DNA of 64,000 nt from Gammaproteobacteria bacterium (GTDB lineage Bacteria; Pseudomonadota; Gammaproteobacteria; Steroidobacterales; Foliamicaceae): NCBI GenBank assembly GCA_026708965.1, contig JAPOTY010000027.1, positions 27,578 through 91,577 of the forward strand. The letters run 5' to 3'. Positions 8,358 to 17,937 of this stretch are shown piece after piece. The notes beneath the pieces were generated by a model that had not been told where the DNA came from, made no database searches, and was given only the letters and a program-made list of their open reading frames with translations. Both the position numbers and the translations under genes were made by a program. Positions within the stretch are counted from its first letter, which is position 1. Each line of letters opens with the position of its first letter.

Positions 8358-9620
8358 TCAGCCCGAAGGGGCCAGCGCCGTGCCGACGGTCGGCTCCTCA
8401 GCGGCGGGGAGCGCAACGCCGTCGATCAGTTCGGCCAGCTTCCGGTCGAGCTTCGCGCCGCGCAGATTCCTGGCCACCACCACGCCCTGCGAATCGATCA
8501 GGAAATTCATCGGAATCGCCAGCACGCCGAATTGCTCAGGAACGGGGCTGGCGTAGGCCAGCAGGTCGCTGGTGTTGATCCATGGAATGCCGTCCTCCTC
8601 GCTCGCTTCCGCCCAGTCGTCGCGGTCCTCGTCGAGCGAGTAGGCGAACACATCGAAGCCTTTCGGCTTATAGTTTTCGTAGGTGGCGATCAGATTGGGA
8701 TTCTCCGCCCGGCAAGGGCCGCACCACGAAGCCCAGAACTCGATTAGCGTGTAGTCGTGGCGGGCGCGCGAGTCCGCGAGCCGGTATTCCGCCCCGTCCA
8801 GCCCCGTGGACGAAAAATCCTCCACCTGCGCGCCTTCCTTCATGGCTTGGGCGGCGGTTCGCATTTGAATGCCGTGGGTGACGAGGCTGCGCGCGGCCAG
8901 CAGCGCCGGATGCTCGCCCAGCGCGCCTTGCAGCTCGGTCAGCCGCTCCAGCGCGTTCTCGCCGCCTAGGCCGCCGAGCTGCACCGCATAAAGGCTGGCG
9001 AGCGGGTCGTTGTCGGCCTCGGCGATGGCCCGCAATGCCGTCGATCGCACGTCTTGCAGCGCCCGGTAGCGCGCCCATGATTCGTCGAGCAAGGCCTGAT
9101 AGCCTTCATCGCCTTCCTCCACGCCCTTGCGCTGCTCCATGATTTCGCGGTAGGCCGCGAGCGCGTCTTGGTAGGCTTCGCTATCCTCCCAGGAAGCAAT
9201 GACTTGCTGGTGGTACGGCCCGCCGCTGGCCCGCAGGCCCGCCACGCCGCCGGCGTATTCAATCTGGATGCCGCCCGCCTCCAGGATTAACTGCACCGAA
9301 CCCTTGCCGTTGCCCTCCGCATCGCGCACTGATAACCGCGCCACTCCGCCGTGCTGGAGCGTCCCCTTTAATTCGAACTCGCCGCCGGCCAGCAGCGCGC
9401 GGGCGATCTCCTCGGATCCGCCCACCACGCCTGTGCTGCGGCTCAATACCGCTTCGCCCTCCTCAAGCAATTCGCCGACGCTGCCGACAATCCGGTATTG
9501 CGCCGCCGCATCGGGAGCATCGTTGCGGTCCGCGCACCCGGCCAGCGCGGCCATTCCCGTCACGGCGAGCGCAACCCAATGCGTTGCGATGCGGGCTTGC
9601 TGGTTTTTTCCGGTGGTCAT
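8358..9620 (-). CDS. TlpA/ResA-like thioredoxin-fold lipoprotein, paralogue of the facing gene
   Basis: 420 residues from ATG 9620, selected because GGGGAG sits about 7 bases upstream and the start gives a good lipoprotein signal (TGMAALAGC). Same layout as the convergent gene: a ~250-residue N-terminal domain, then a thioredoxin domain with FWASWCGPC and the cis-Pro segment LAIPMNFLID. Both proteins share SWED/EASEE-type insertions and the closing ARNLRG.KLD motif, so they arose by duplication, followed by inversion of one copy. Expected to act in the periplasm on protein thiols. The tail after the thioredoxin fold (residues ~405-420) is not conserved between them. Confidence 0.85.
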   Translation of the reverse strand: MTTGKNQQARIATHWVALAVTGMAALAGCADRNDAPDAAAQYRIVGSVGELLEEGEAVLSRSTGVVGGSEEIARALLAGGEFELKGTLQHGGVARLSVRDAEGNGKGSVQLILEAGGIQIEYAGGVAGLRASGGPYHQQVIASWEDSEAYQDALAAYREIMEQRKGVEEGDEGYQALLDESWARYRALQDVRSTALRAIAEADNDPLASLYAVQLGGLGGENALERLTELQGALGEHPALLAARSLVTHGIQMRTAAQAMKEGAQVEDFSSTGLDGAEYRLADSRARHDYTLIEFWASWCGPCRAENPNLIATYENYKPKGFDVFAYSLDEDRDDWAEASEEDGIPWINTSDLLAYASPVPEQFGVLAIPMNFLIDSQGVVVARNLRGAKLDRKLAELIDGVALPAAEEPTVGTALAPSG

Positions 9621-9740
9621 TCGTGTTCTCCCCGAAGCGGCAGTGCCGCAAGCGCCGAAACAACAGAACGGGCGCTCGCAGCCCGCTATTGTAAGAGTCG
9701 GCTGCCGCGTCCTTTCAGCTTGGCGCAATATGCTGCGGGC

Positions 9741-10040
9741 TTAAGGGAGCGCTGCGATGATTGAGGGCAGCGCGGGGATTCGGGTGGCCGGAAGCACGCT
9801 GATTCCTTGGCCCACCGCATATTCCCGCCGCGCCGGACAGACCACGAACAGGTGGTCAAGCGCCAGCGTTTCGGCAGTATTGCGCATGGACCGGGACACG
9901 GCGGGCGCCTCGCTGAATTTCATCTCGAAACCGATCCGCCGGCCCGCTTTTTCAATCAGCAAATCCAGTTCGCCCCCGTCGTGGGAGGCCCAAAACCAAG
10001 GCTGGGGGCGCCCTAGGCAGCACAGCACCTGCTCGACCAT
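9741..10040 (-). pseudogene. C-terminal fragment of a DUF4143 (AAA ATPase family) protein
   Basis: The 99 codons match the end of DUF4143-containing ATPases: WASHDGGELDLLIEKAGRRIGFEMKF, followed by SRSMRNTAETLALDHLFVV. Family members are normally ~380-450 residues with an N-terminal P-loop ATPase; both that and most of DUF4143 are missing. The upstream sequence is unrelated and contains a 13-bp hairpin at 10053-10085, placing the breakpoint near 10040. An ATG is present at the break, so a short peptide could be made, but no independent function is likely. Remnant status is inferred from length. Confidence 0.7.
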
Positions 10041-10052
10041 GAAACCTTATAG

Positions 10053-10085
10053 ACGAAATCTCGGAGCTTGAGTCCGAGATTTCGT
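10053..10085. repeat. 13-bp perfect inverted repeat, 7-nt loop
   Basis: ACGAAATCTCGGA (10053-10065) pairs with TCCGAGATTTCGT (10073-10085). It lies beyond the stop of the 500-residue gene (minus strand, ends 10120) and beside the truncated DUF4143 fragment. It could stop transcription of the TonB-receptor operon, but no T-run follows on either strand. A recombination scar or extragenic palindrome is equally possible. Confidence 0.6.
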
Positions 10086-10119
10086 TACTTTGTTCTGTTG
10101 GGCGCTGTCGGACGAAGTG

Positions 10120-11622
10120 TCAGGGCAGCCTTCTGGCGTAAGCTAGTTCGCCTTCGGCAGTCGCATACAAGCTGCCAGGAAATCCCTGGGAGGCGCATTG
10201 GTTGAAGCTGTGCTGATTGCCCTCTATCCTGAACTTGGGCTGCCCGTAAAGGGACACGGAGTTCAAATCGTACACGTCGTAGAATCGCCTTGCACGGTTG
10301 ATCAAGTTGCCGCGAGCAGGGAGCCGCCGCACAATCAGTTGGTCGTTATCGCCGAAAAAGGCGCCGTTGAACCGGCCCACATCTTCTTCCGTAGCCTGCG
10401 TTGGCAGAATGCTGGAAAGTCGGCTAATCTGCTCGGCGGCGTTGAGCGTGGGCAATACAAATTCCGGCTCGCCGGTTGCTGCATCCAGAACGTAAAGCAC
10501 CCAATCATCCTCTAGCGCAGGGCGTTCCGCCGTGCTGGCCGTAGCCGTCCGGAACAAAAGCTTGTGACCATCGGCGGATGTGCGCACGGTTCGCGCTCGC
10601 GTCCCTACGGCCCCCTGTGCATGCCATTCCGCCACCAGCCGGAGATCGCTCCAGTCAAGCCGTATCTTTCGGATATGGAGGCTTTCCGAACCGTCAGCGC
10701 CCTCCGAGAACAAATATCCTTCTTCCGAGGACACGAGATGGAAGTAATCATCGCGTCCGGAGCCGGGGGCATGGATGCTGCGCCCGGGCCATTTGCCTTT
10801 CGCGCTGAAGAAGTAGTGCATGCCAAGGCCCCAAGAAGAGCCATCGGATACTGGCTCCAGATGGACTTCCTCGTTGCTCGCGGTGTAAGCCGCAACGTAT
10901 GGAAGCTTGCGTTGCGGCTGAGCGAATATTGTGCCTAGGTCATAGTGCGCCTCGGTTCCTTGGGTCGGGTTGACGACCACCAGACGCGCCGACCAGTCGC
11001 TGCCCAGCGGCTCAATGAAGAAGAACGAAGATCCGTCATTTGCTACGTCGAATAGCCAGATATCCTCTTTCTCGTAGATCAATTGGCCATCCCGGTAAAT
11101 TTGAAGGGGCTGGCCGTTGCCAAGCAGTGGCAACCCCGTGGTTTTGGGCATGACCATCGGAATGCCCCCAAACCCGGTAATCACGTCGCCGGAGTCTGTT
11201 TTGCCCAAGTGGACCTGGAAAGGAAAGAAAGGCAAGGTCCCTGAATAAAGCACACCGGCACTGCCCACGGTTGAAAATCGCGCGCCGCTTCCATACCCTC
11301 CTGCTCGCGGGGGCATCACCACAACCGCTGTGCCGCTGGCGGCGCCACCGCCTGCATGCAGCCCGCACTCCGGCCCGGGCTGGTCGATCACTTCCTCGGG
11401 TGTCAGCGCCGCTCCGCCCGAATCCGGCGCCGCAACGGACGATGGCTCCATCTTGGCCTTAAGCACTAACGGTCGAAACGGCGCCTCTTGCAACGCGAAA
11501 CTCCCGGCAGGAGCCTCGATTGCCGGTTCTGGTTCTTCCTGCGGCTGGGGAAAGTATTGCAGCGCCAATATCGCGGCAATCGCGACCAGCAGGGCGGCGA
11601 CCAAGGTCGCTCGCCTGCTCAC
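10120..11622 (-). CDS. Unrecognised membrane-anchored exported protein
   Basis: 500 residues, no family recognised. It begins with one hydrophobic helix (LVAALLVAIAAILALQYF) acting as an uncleaved anchor or signal, then a Pro/Glu-rich linker, then ~430 residues predicted to lie outside the cytoplasm. Segments such as DIWLFDVANDGSSFFFIEPLG and SADGHKLLFRTAT suggest repeated beta-strand blades, possibly a propeller, but this is a guess from pattern. The GTG start overlaps the TGA of the upstream gene (GTGA), so it is translationally coupled to the 148-residue protein. It is the last gene of a TonB-receptor operon and may act on the same cargo. Confidence 0.6.
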   Translation of the reverse strand: MSRRATLVAALLVAIAAILALQYFPQPQEEPEPAIEAPAGSFALQEAPFRPLVLKAKMEPSSVAAPDSGGAALTPEEVIDQPGPECGLHAGGGAASGTAVVVMPPRAGGYGSGARFSTVGSAGVLYSGTLPFFPFQVHLGKTDSGDVITGFGGIPMVMPKTTGLPLLGNGQPLQIYRDGQLIYEKEDIWLFDVANDGSSFFFIEPLGSDWSARLVVVNPTQGTEAHYDLGTIFAQPQRKLPYVAAYTASNEEVHLEPVSDGSSWGLGMHYFFSAKGKWPGRSIHAPGSGRDDYFHLVSSEEGYLFSEGADGSESLHIRKIRLDWSDLRLVAEWHAQGAVGTRARTVRTSADGHKLLFRTATASTAERPALEDDWVLYVLDAATGEPEFVLPTLNAAEQISRLSSILPTQATEEDVGRFNGAFFGDNDQLIVRRLPARGNLINRARRFYDVYDLNSVSLYGQPKFRIEGNQHSFNQCASQGFPGSLYATAEGELAYARRLP

Positions 11623-12065
11623 GGTGTCTGGCCTCCGACATCCATCCCGCCGGCATTGGATTCCGCAAAACTATTCTGCTGGCCGCACCGCGCTGTTAAT
11701 TTCCTCGGAGTAAGGAGCGGATGAGGAGCCAACACAATAGGCGGCGGAATAACCCGGAGGGGATTAAACGGCGGAGGTAAGTAAATCCGGATGGGAATGC
11801 GCGGAATCCGTTGGCCGATAACCGTTATGTTCGGGATTTCCGACGGCTGCTGCGGTATCTCGTACTCCTTCGGGGCGCAGCCGCCTTCGGTCCAGACCAA
11901 CTCGCTTCCGTCGCCTACCGGCATGTAGTGCGACGGAACCCATTTGTCGTTATCCGGGCATATGGTTCCATCGGGGCCTATATTTGCTCCGAAGGCGACC
12001 GGCAGCATCAACAGCGCAGGGAACATGGCCGCCAACGCCCGCGATGTGGTGCTGCAGCCTCGCAT
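11619..12065 (-). CDS. Unrecognised small exported proline-rich protein
   Basis: 148 residues with a signal peptide (LAAMFPALLMLPVAFGA), probably cleaved after AFGA. The mature part has four Cys (in TICPD, GGCAPKE, ARCGQQ) that could pair in the periplasm. Its centre is rich in Pro and Ile: IPRIPIRIYLPPPFNP and VIPPPIVLAPHP. No family recognised. It starts 7 bases after the TonB-dependent receptor stop and is coupled by GTGA to the 500-residue gene. The context suggests a partner of the receptor or an exported product. Confidence 0.6.
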   Translation of the reverse strand: MRGCSTTSRALAAMFPALLMLPVAFGANIGPDGTICPDNDKWVPSHYMPVGDGSELVWTEGGCAPKEYEIPQQPSEIPNITVIGQRIPRIPIRIYLPPPFNPLRVIPPPIVLAPHPLLTPRKLTARCGQQNSFAESNAGGMDVGGQTP

Positions 12066-12072
12066 GGTTACT

Positions 12073-15000
12073 TCATTGCGGCGCCGCGAACGACTTGCGA
12101 ATGTTCAGAATATAGGATCGTCCGTGGTTCCACTCCCAGAAAGGGTTGATGCTGTAGATATCCCTATCGCCCGTTTCGGGATTCAGGGTGTAATTGCGGG
12201 AGGCTGCGTTCGTGAGATTATTGATTGTGAGGTTCGTCTGCCATCCACGCAGCCAAGCGGGAGCGTCGAACAAGTCGTCTTGGCCAAACTGGTATCCGAT
12301 TACCAAATCGTAGCTCGTCGCCGGTTCTGTGACCCTCTCGGAGGTCGTGGAAACAAGGGTGGAAACTCTTGATGCGCCCTCCAAATCGATGCTCGCGAAC
12401 AGCCCCCCATTGCTCCAAGTGAACTGCGCATTGGTCTTATGCCGGGAAACCGGCTCAATCACCCGGGCATCCTGCGGCCCGGAGTCATCCCGGGTCTCGA
12501 CTAGGTTTTGAACCGACGGAACTGCCGGATCCAATTGAATGTCGTAGCGGTTGGTGTACGACCGGCGAACCAGGATTGAAAAATCGTTCGCTCCCATTTC
12601 CCAGTCGTAGCGCAGCTCGTAGTCCACGCCGGTCCGCTGGAGCTGGGCCACATTGATGAAGCGGGTTTCAACCAGATAGATGTCCTCGTCGGGCAGGTAG
12701 ATAATGTAGCCGGGAAGGTTGTCGGGATCGACATTGAAGCGCGAGCCCGATAGCTGAAGTATCCGGTTTTCGTAATCGGTGTCGCTCCAAGCCGCGCGCA
12801 GCGAGACCCCTGGCAGGAAAGCGGGAGAAATTTCCGCAATCAAGCTGATGCTGTCCGCTGTTTCCGGAACGAGCTTGTCATTGGCCCCGGCGATAGAATA
12901 CGTGGAGCCGCGCGTAAATGTGCAGCCGCTGCCGTCTGGGTCGAGCAGGCACAACTGGGCGAAACTGCTGTCCGGGGCCCTGTCCTGAGTGCGCTGGATT
13001 AAATGGTTCATTTGCGGGGCGATGAAGGATGTGGCTTGCCGCCCTCTAAAACGAACGCTATCGTTCATCTGGTACAGAAATCCGACGCTGTAGGTGAATT
13101 CGCTTCCCGGATCCTGGGGGTTGTCGGTTCCTGCTTCGCCGGATTCCGAATTCCGGTATTGCACTTCAACATTCGAATACGAGTCATAGCGCCCGGAGAA
13201 AGTCAGGTTGAGGCGCTGCACGCCGTTCATGGCATTGCCCGCGCCGATCAGAGGAACTGCGCCTTCGAAAAACCCCGCTTGAATGGTGCGGCTGATCGAG
13301 GTGTTGAATGCCTGCGCGCCCGCCGGATTGCCGCTCGGGCAAATCAGGGGGCTGCACCGCCCGACGGCGGCATGAAACTCGGAGAAAGTGTCCAATTCGT
13401 CTTCGCGGTAGTCGTAGCCAGCGACCACTGCGACAGGCCCTCCAGGCGCCGAGAACAATTCGCCGCGCACCAAGGCCTCAAACTGGGTTTCCCTGTTCTC
13501 CGAGCCGGAATCAAGCCCTGCGGCGACGTACGAAGACAGATCGCCAAATGGATTGATCGGCGTGGGGGGGGGGCCGAATACGGTGCAATTGCCTCCAAAG
13601 AATGAAGAGTAGTTGTACCTGGTTCCGCCAAGCTCCATTTGCTTGGCCGCGCATGCGGCCTCGTCAATTCCACTGAACCGCCCAATTGACGCTTCGCTGA
13701 CCCCATCGCTGTTCATCCCGACGCGCACTGAATCGGCATCAAGCACGCTGGCTTGATTGGAGGCTAAATCGTTCGCAACACGACTGAATTCAACATCCCA
13801 AGACCATATTTCGCTGATCCGGCCGTCAAAACCCAAGCTGGTGAATAACGTGTCGCGCTCAGATGCGAAGTTCGTTGGCGGCGGGCCAAGGATCTGTCCG
13901 AACGCCGTTACGCGCACGCCGAAGGGGTTGTAGGGGCTGTTCGGATGCAGCGAGCCATTGAACGAGTTAAGCCCTCGGTAGCTGGTCGTCTCGTCTCTTG
14001 TCCAGCGCAGATTGGCATGAATATTGATGGCATCGGAGATGGCCTGGTCCACCCCTGCGCTGAATGCGTTTTGCTCCTTGTCCGGTCGCAGGCTATAGCC
14101 TAGCTCCGTGTCCTCTCCCCACATTGGAGCGCCGAAGATTTCGATGCTGTTGAGATCGTCGCCGGACATGAAGCCCGCCGGCACGGTAATATCCGAGTGG
14201 CAGGTCGCCATAGCCTGCGCTTCCGGATTCAGCGCGGCGAACTCGTCCCGAGTGAGGATATCGCCGTTGAGTTCGTACACGATGGCCTTGGCTGCGTCGC
14301 ATGAGCGGTCGAAGAAATAGCTGTATAGCCGCACTTGCGGGCCGGGCTGCCCCCGCTGCTGATCGCCGGTGTCGTCGCGGTTGGCGTTTATGATCGAATC
14401 CCGCGTAGAGGCATCCAAGCCGGAATCACGGAAGTACTCGTAGCCGATATTCGCCCGCCCGCCATCCCAGGCCAAGCCGGTGGAAACGCCGATTCGCGTT
14501 TCCTCGAATCCGCTCTTGTGGGGTCGCGAATAGTTCACGTCCAGATCAACGCCGGTGTAATCCTTGCGCGTAATCACGTTCACGACCCCTCCCACGGCAT
14601 CGGATCCGTAGATGGCGGACGCGCCGTCCAAGAGAACTTCAATCCGCTCGACCATGGCCAATGGAATCGTCGAAATGTCGCTGACTCCCCCGGTGATTCC
14701 GCTATGCCCGATGCGGCGCCCGTCCACCAATATCAAGGTGTATTCGCTGCCTAGGCCGCGCAGGTTAACCGTGGAGGCGCCGATAATGTTGGTTGTGCCG
14801 TTGAGCTGGGAGCCGAAGGTTTCGGTGGTGCCGTTGATGTTTTGCGGGAGTTGCCGCAGAACGCGGGCCAGGGTGAGTTCGCCGGATGCGCGGATATCCT
14901 CCCGGTCGAGAATGATGAGGTTGCCGGACAACTCCGAGGGCGGGCGGTTGAGGCGGCTGCCGGTCACGCGCACGGCAGGCAGCTCGAGCACGTCCTCTTC

Positions 15001-15123
15001 CGCGCCGCCGCCGGTTTCCTCCTGCGCCCAAGCGACGTTCAGGCCCAGCGCCAAGCCGGTTCCAATCGCCAAGCATAAGAGGCCGTTCGCGGTTGTGCGA
15101 ATTATTCCTGCTGATTTTTGCAT
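12073..15123 (-). CDS. TonB-dependent outer-membrane receptor
   Basis: 1016 residues from ATG 15123, which has GAGGAAGCGAGAC upstream; a TTG at 15138 is less likely. A signal peptide ends near NVAWAQE. The plug domain follows: LPAVRVTGSRLNR, ILDREDIRASGELTLARVLRQLP and VNLRGLGSEYTLILVDGRR, then IEVLLDGASAIYGSDAVGGVVNVITR, all hallmark plug motifs. The remaining ~780 residues are an outer-membrane beta-barrel of the large 'oligomeric plug' type common in gamma- and alphaproteobacteria. Cargo cannot be named; no FecR/FecI pair is adjacent. Two unknown exported proteins follow in the same operon. Confidence 0.93.
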   Translation of the reverse strand: MQKSAGIIRTTANGLLCLAIGTGLALGLNVAWAQEETGGGAEEDVLELPAVRVTGSRLNRPPSELSGNLIILDREDIRASGELTLARVLRQLPQNINGTTETFGSQLNGTTNIIGASTVNLRGLGSEYTLILVDGRRIGHSGITGGVSDISTIPLAMVERIEVLLDGASAIYGSDAVGGVVNVITRKDYTGVDLDVNYSRPHKSGFEETRIGVSTGLAWDGGRANIGYEYFRDSGLDASTRDSIINANRDDTGDQQRGQPGPQVRLYSYFFDRSCDAAKAIVYELNGDILTRDEFAALNPEAQAMATCHSDITVPAGFMSGDDLNSIEIFGAPMWGEDTELGYSLRPDKEQNAFSAGVDQAISDAINIHANLRWTRDETTSYRGLNSFNGSLHPNSPYNPFGVRVTAFGQILGPPPTNFASERDTLFTSLGFDGRISEIWSWDVEFSRVANDLASNQASVLDADSVRVGMNSDGVSEASIGRFSGIDEAACAAKQMELGGTRYNYSSFFGGNCTVFGPPPTPINPFGDLSSYVAAGLDSGSENRETQFEALVRGELFSAPGGPVAVVAGYDYREDELDTFSEFHAAVGRCSPLICPSGNPAGAQAFNTSISRTIQAGFFEGAVPLIGAGNAMNGVQRLNLTFSGRYDSYSNVEVQYRNSESGEAGTDNPQDPGSEFTYSVGFLYQMNDSVRFRGRQATSFIAPQMNHLIQRTQDRAPDSSFAQLCLLDPDGSGCTFTRGSTYSIAGANDKLVPETADSISLIAEISPAFLPGVSLRAAWSDTDYENRILQLSGSRFNVDPDNLPGYIIYLPDEDIYLVETRFINVAQLQRTGVDYELRYDWEMGANDFSILVRRSYTNRYDIQLDPAVPSVQNLVETRDDSGPQDARVIEPVSRHKTNAQFTWSNGGLFASIDLEGASRVSTLVSTTSERVTEPATSYDLVIGYQFGQDDLFDAPAWLRGWQTNLTINNLTNAASRNYTLNPETGDRDIYSINPFWEWNHGRSYILNIRKSFAAPQ

Positions 15124-15339
15124 GTCTCGCTTCCTCAATCGGTTTTGCTTTGCCGAGGCATGGCCTAGTATTGCCTGCTTCGTCTTTCGACACTATACAC
15201 CCGCGCGCCGCTGCCCGCTGCGGATTGAACCAGACGGTCGAGACGGGAGGTTTTGATAGGCGCTGCGGCGAAAGCTGAACGATAGGAAGCGGGATTGCAA
15301 ACATGGTCTGGTGGTAGAATGCCACCGTTTTAATGCTTG

Positions 15340-15365
15340 GCGCCGCCTTTGCAGCGGCGCTTTTT
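15340..15365 (+). terminator. Intrinsic-terminator-like hairpin immediately before gyrA
   Basis: GCGCCGC (15340-15346) pairs with GCGGCGC (15354-15360) around CTTTGCA, followed by TTTTT (15361-15365). The gyrA ATG begins only 5 bases after the T-run. It could terminate or attenuate transcription entering gyrA, or restrict ribosome access. No Shine-Dalgarno sequence is visible between hairpin and ATG. Confidence 0.6.
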
Positions 15366-15369
15366 GTGA

Positions 15370-17937
15370 ATGGCCGGGTCTGCCCCTGAAATCGTACCGG
15401 TAAAGCTCGAAGAGGAGATGCGCCGGTCCTATCTGGACTACGCGATGTCCGTCATCGTGGGGCGGGCGCTCCCCGATGTCCGCGACGGCCTCAAGCCCGT
15501 GCATAGGCGCATTCTGCACGCGATGCGCGAGCTGGGGAATCTCCACGACCGCCCGTATAAGAAATCGGCTCGCATCGTGGGCGACGTGATCGGCCGCTTC
15601 CATCCGCACGGCGACACGGCGGTGTACGACGCCATTGTTCGCATGGCGCAGGATTTCTCGCTGCGCTATCCGCTGGTGGACGGCCAGGGCAACTTCGGCT
15701 CCATGGACGGCGACGCGCCGGCCGCCATGCGCTACACCGAGATCCGCATGGCGTCCATCGCCGCTCCCATGCTTGCCGATATCGACCGCGAGACCGTGGA
15801 TTTCGTCGAGAACTACGACGGCGCCGAGCAGGAGCCCACGGTGCTGCCGGCGCGGCTTCCCAATTTGCTCGTGAACGGCGCGTCGGGCATTGCCGTGGGC
15901 ATGGCCACGAATATCCCGCCGCACAATCTTCGGGAAGTGATCGACGCGGCCCTGGCTTTGAGCCGCGATCCGGAAATCGGCATCGCGGAGCTGATGGAGA
16001 TCCTGCCCGGGCCCGATTTCCCCACCGCCGCGCAGATCGTCGATGATTCGGGCGCGGCATCGGCCTACCGCACCGGACGCGGAACGATCCTGCTGAGGGC
16101 GCGGGCCGAAATCGAACAGGGCGCGTCCCGCAGCGCCATTGTCGTATCCGAGCTTCCCTACCGCGTCAACAAGGCGCGCTGCGTGGAGAAGATAGCGGAG
16201 CTGGCGCGCAAGAAGGTTATTGCCGGAATCCACGAAGTGCGCGACGAGTCCGATAAGGACGGGCTGCGGGTGGTGGTGGAGCTGCGCCGCGACGCCAGCC
16301 CCGAAATCGTGCTCAACAACCTCTACCGGCGCACGCCGCTGGAATCGAGCTTCGGCATCAATATGGTGGCGCTGTGCGGCGGGCGTCCGCAATTGCTTAA
16401 CCTCAAGGAGCTGCTGGGGCATTTCCTCGATCACCGGCGCGACGTGGTGACCCGCCGCAGCGTTCACGATCTGCGCCAGGCCAAGGCCCGCGCCCATGTT
16501 CTGGAGGGGTTGACGGTGGCGCTGGCCAATATCGACGAGGTGGTGGCGCTAATCAAGGATTCGGGCAACGCCGCCGAGGCGCGCGCCGCGCTGACCGGCA
16601 GGATATGGCCGCCGGGCGCGGTGCGCGGCCTTTTGGAGCGCACCGAAGGCGCGCCCAAGGAGCTTCCGAACCTCGGCGACCGGGGATACCGGCTTTCGGA
16701 CCGCCAGGCGCGGGCTATCCTGGAGCTGCGCCTGCAGCGCCTGACCGGGCTGGAGCAGCATGCCATTCTGAAGGAATACGGCGATCTGCTCGCAAAGATG
16801 CAGGAGCTGGCGGAAATCCTGCGCGATCCGGACCGGCTGCTGGAAGTGGTGCGCGGCGAATTGGCCGAGCTGCGCGAGGAATTCGGCGACGAGCGCCGAA
16901 CCGAGATCATCGCCGATTACAGCCGGGTGGCCGACGAGGACCTGATTCCGCGCCGGGACCTGCTGGTCACGCTGTCCTGGCGCGGCTACGTGAAGACCCA
17001 GGAGCTGGAGACTTTCCGCACCCAGGGGCGGGGCGGACGGGGCAAGCGGGGCGCTTCGGTGGGCGAGGAGGATTTCATCGATCAGCTGCTGGTCACGAAT
17101 TCGCATTCCACCCTGCTGTGCTTCACCGACCGGGCGCGGGTCTATCAGATCAGGCCGTTCGAGATTCCCACCCAGAGCCGCGAAACGCGCGGCTTGCCGA
17201 TCGCCAACCTGCTGCCCGGCTTGGAGGAGGGCGAGCGGGTCAATTCGGTGCTGCCGGTGGAATCCTTCGACCCTGGACGTTTCGTGTTCATGGCCACGCG
17301 CCGCGGGCGGGTCAAGAAAACCCGTTTGGACGCCTTCTCCAGTATCCGCCGCACGGGCATCTACGCGCTCAGCCTCAAAGACGAGGACCGGCTGGTGGAG
17401 GCCGCGATCACCGATGGCCGCAGCGACGTGATCCTCGTGGCCAGCAACGGTCGGTCGGCGCGTTTTCCCGAAACGTCCGTGCGGCCCATGGGGCGCACGG
17501 CCGCCGGGGTGATCGGCCAGCGCTTGCAAAAGAAAAAACAGGCGGTGGTGGCGGCGCTGATCGTTAGCGCGGACGATGCCGGAGACGAAGGCGTTTGGGT
17601 GCTCCAGGCAACCACCAAGGGTTTCGGCAAGCGCACGCCGGTCACGGAATTTCCGCGAAAGGGCAGGGCCGGCCAAGGCGTGATCTCGATTCGCACCGAG
17701 GGCCGCAACGGCAAGCTGATCGGCGCCGCGCTGGTGCGCGACGGCGATGAGGCCATGCTGATGACGGCCGGCGGCACGCTGATCCGAACGGCGATCGGCG
17801 ATGTGTCCATCCAAGGCCGTTATTCGCACGGCGTGCGCTTGATGCGCCCGGACAAAGGCGACCGCGTGGCCGTGTTCTGCACCCTGGAAGGAGATCAGCA
17901 AGAACCGGAGCCGGCGGATTCCGCGGAGCAGGAATGA
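15370..17937 (+). CDS. gyrA: DNA gyrase subunit A
   Basis: 855 residues, typical length. The subunit breaks and rejoins DNA during ATP-driven negative supercoiling with GyrB. Seen: catalytic Tyr122 in AAMRYTEIR, the quinolone-determining stretch [13 protein letters not shown] with Thr83 and Asp87, and six C-terminal beta-pinwheel repeats with a GyrA-box variant (QGRGGRG). Thr83 is the wild-type residue in some gammaproteobacteria, so it is not by itself a resistance mutation. The start at 15370 lacks a Shine-Dalgarno and follows a terminator-like hairpin. The stop overlaps serC (ATGA), as in related genomes. Confidence 0.97.
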   Translation: MAGSAPEIVPVKLEEEMRRSYLDYAMSVIVGRALPDVRDGLKPVHRRILHAMRELGNLHDRPYKKSARIVGDVIGRFHPHGDTAVYDAIVRMAQDFSLRYPLVDGQGNFGSMDGDAPAAMRYTEIRMASIAAPMLADIDRETVDFVENYDGAEQEPTVLPARLPNLLVNGASGIAVGMATNIPPHNLREVIDAALALSRDPEIGIAELMEILPGPDFPTAAQIVDDSGAASAYRTGRGTILLRARAEIEQGASRSAIVVSELPYRVNKARCVEKIAELARKKVIAGIHEVRDESDKDGLRVVVELRRDASPEIVLNNLYRRTPLESSFGINMVALCGGRPQLLNLKELLGHFLDHRRDVVTRRSVHDLRQAKARAHVLEGLTVALANIDEVVALIKDSGNAAEARAALTGRIWPPGAVRGLLERTEGAPKELPNLGDRGYRLSDRQARAILELRLQRLTGLEQHAILKEYGDLLAKMQELAEILRDPDRLLEVVRGELAELREEFGDERRTEIIADYSRVADEDLIPRRDLLVTLSWRGYVKTQELETFRTQGRGGRGKRGASVGEEDFIDQLLVTNSHSTLLCFTDRARVYQIRPFEIPTQSRETRGLPIANLLPGLEEGERVNSVLPVESFDPGRFVFMATRRGRVKKTRLDAFSSIRRTGIYALSLKDEDRLVEAAITDGRSDVILVASNGRSARFPETSVRPMGRTAAGVIGQRLQKKKQAVVAALIVSADDAGDEGVWVLQATTKGFGKRTPVTEFPRKGRAGQGVISIRTEGRNGKLIGAALVRDGDEAMLMTAGGTLIRTAIGDVSIQGRYSHGVRLMRPDKGDRVAVFCTLEGDQQEPEPADSAEQE

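Noticed and set aside
15370..17937. Quinolone-resistance mutation at GyrA Thr83
   Set aside because: Thr at position 83 is the normal residue in several gammaproteobacteria; Asp87 is unchanged.
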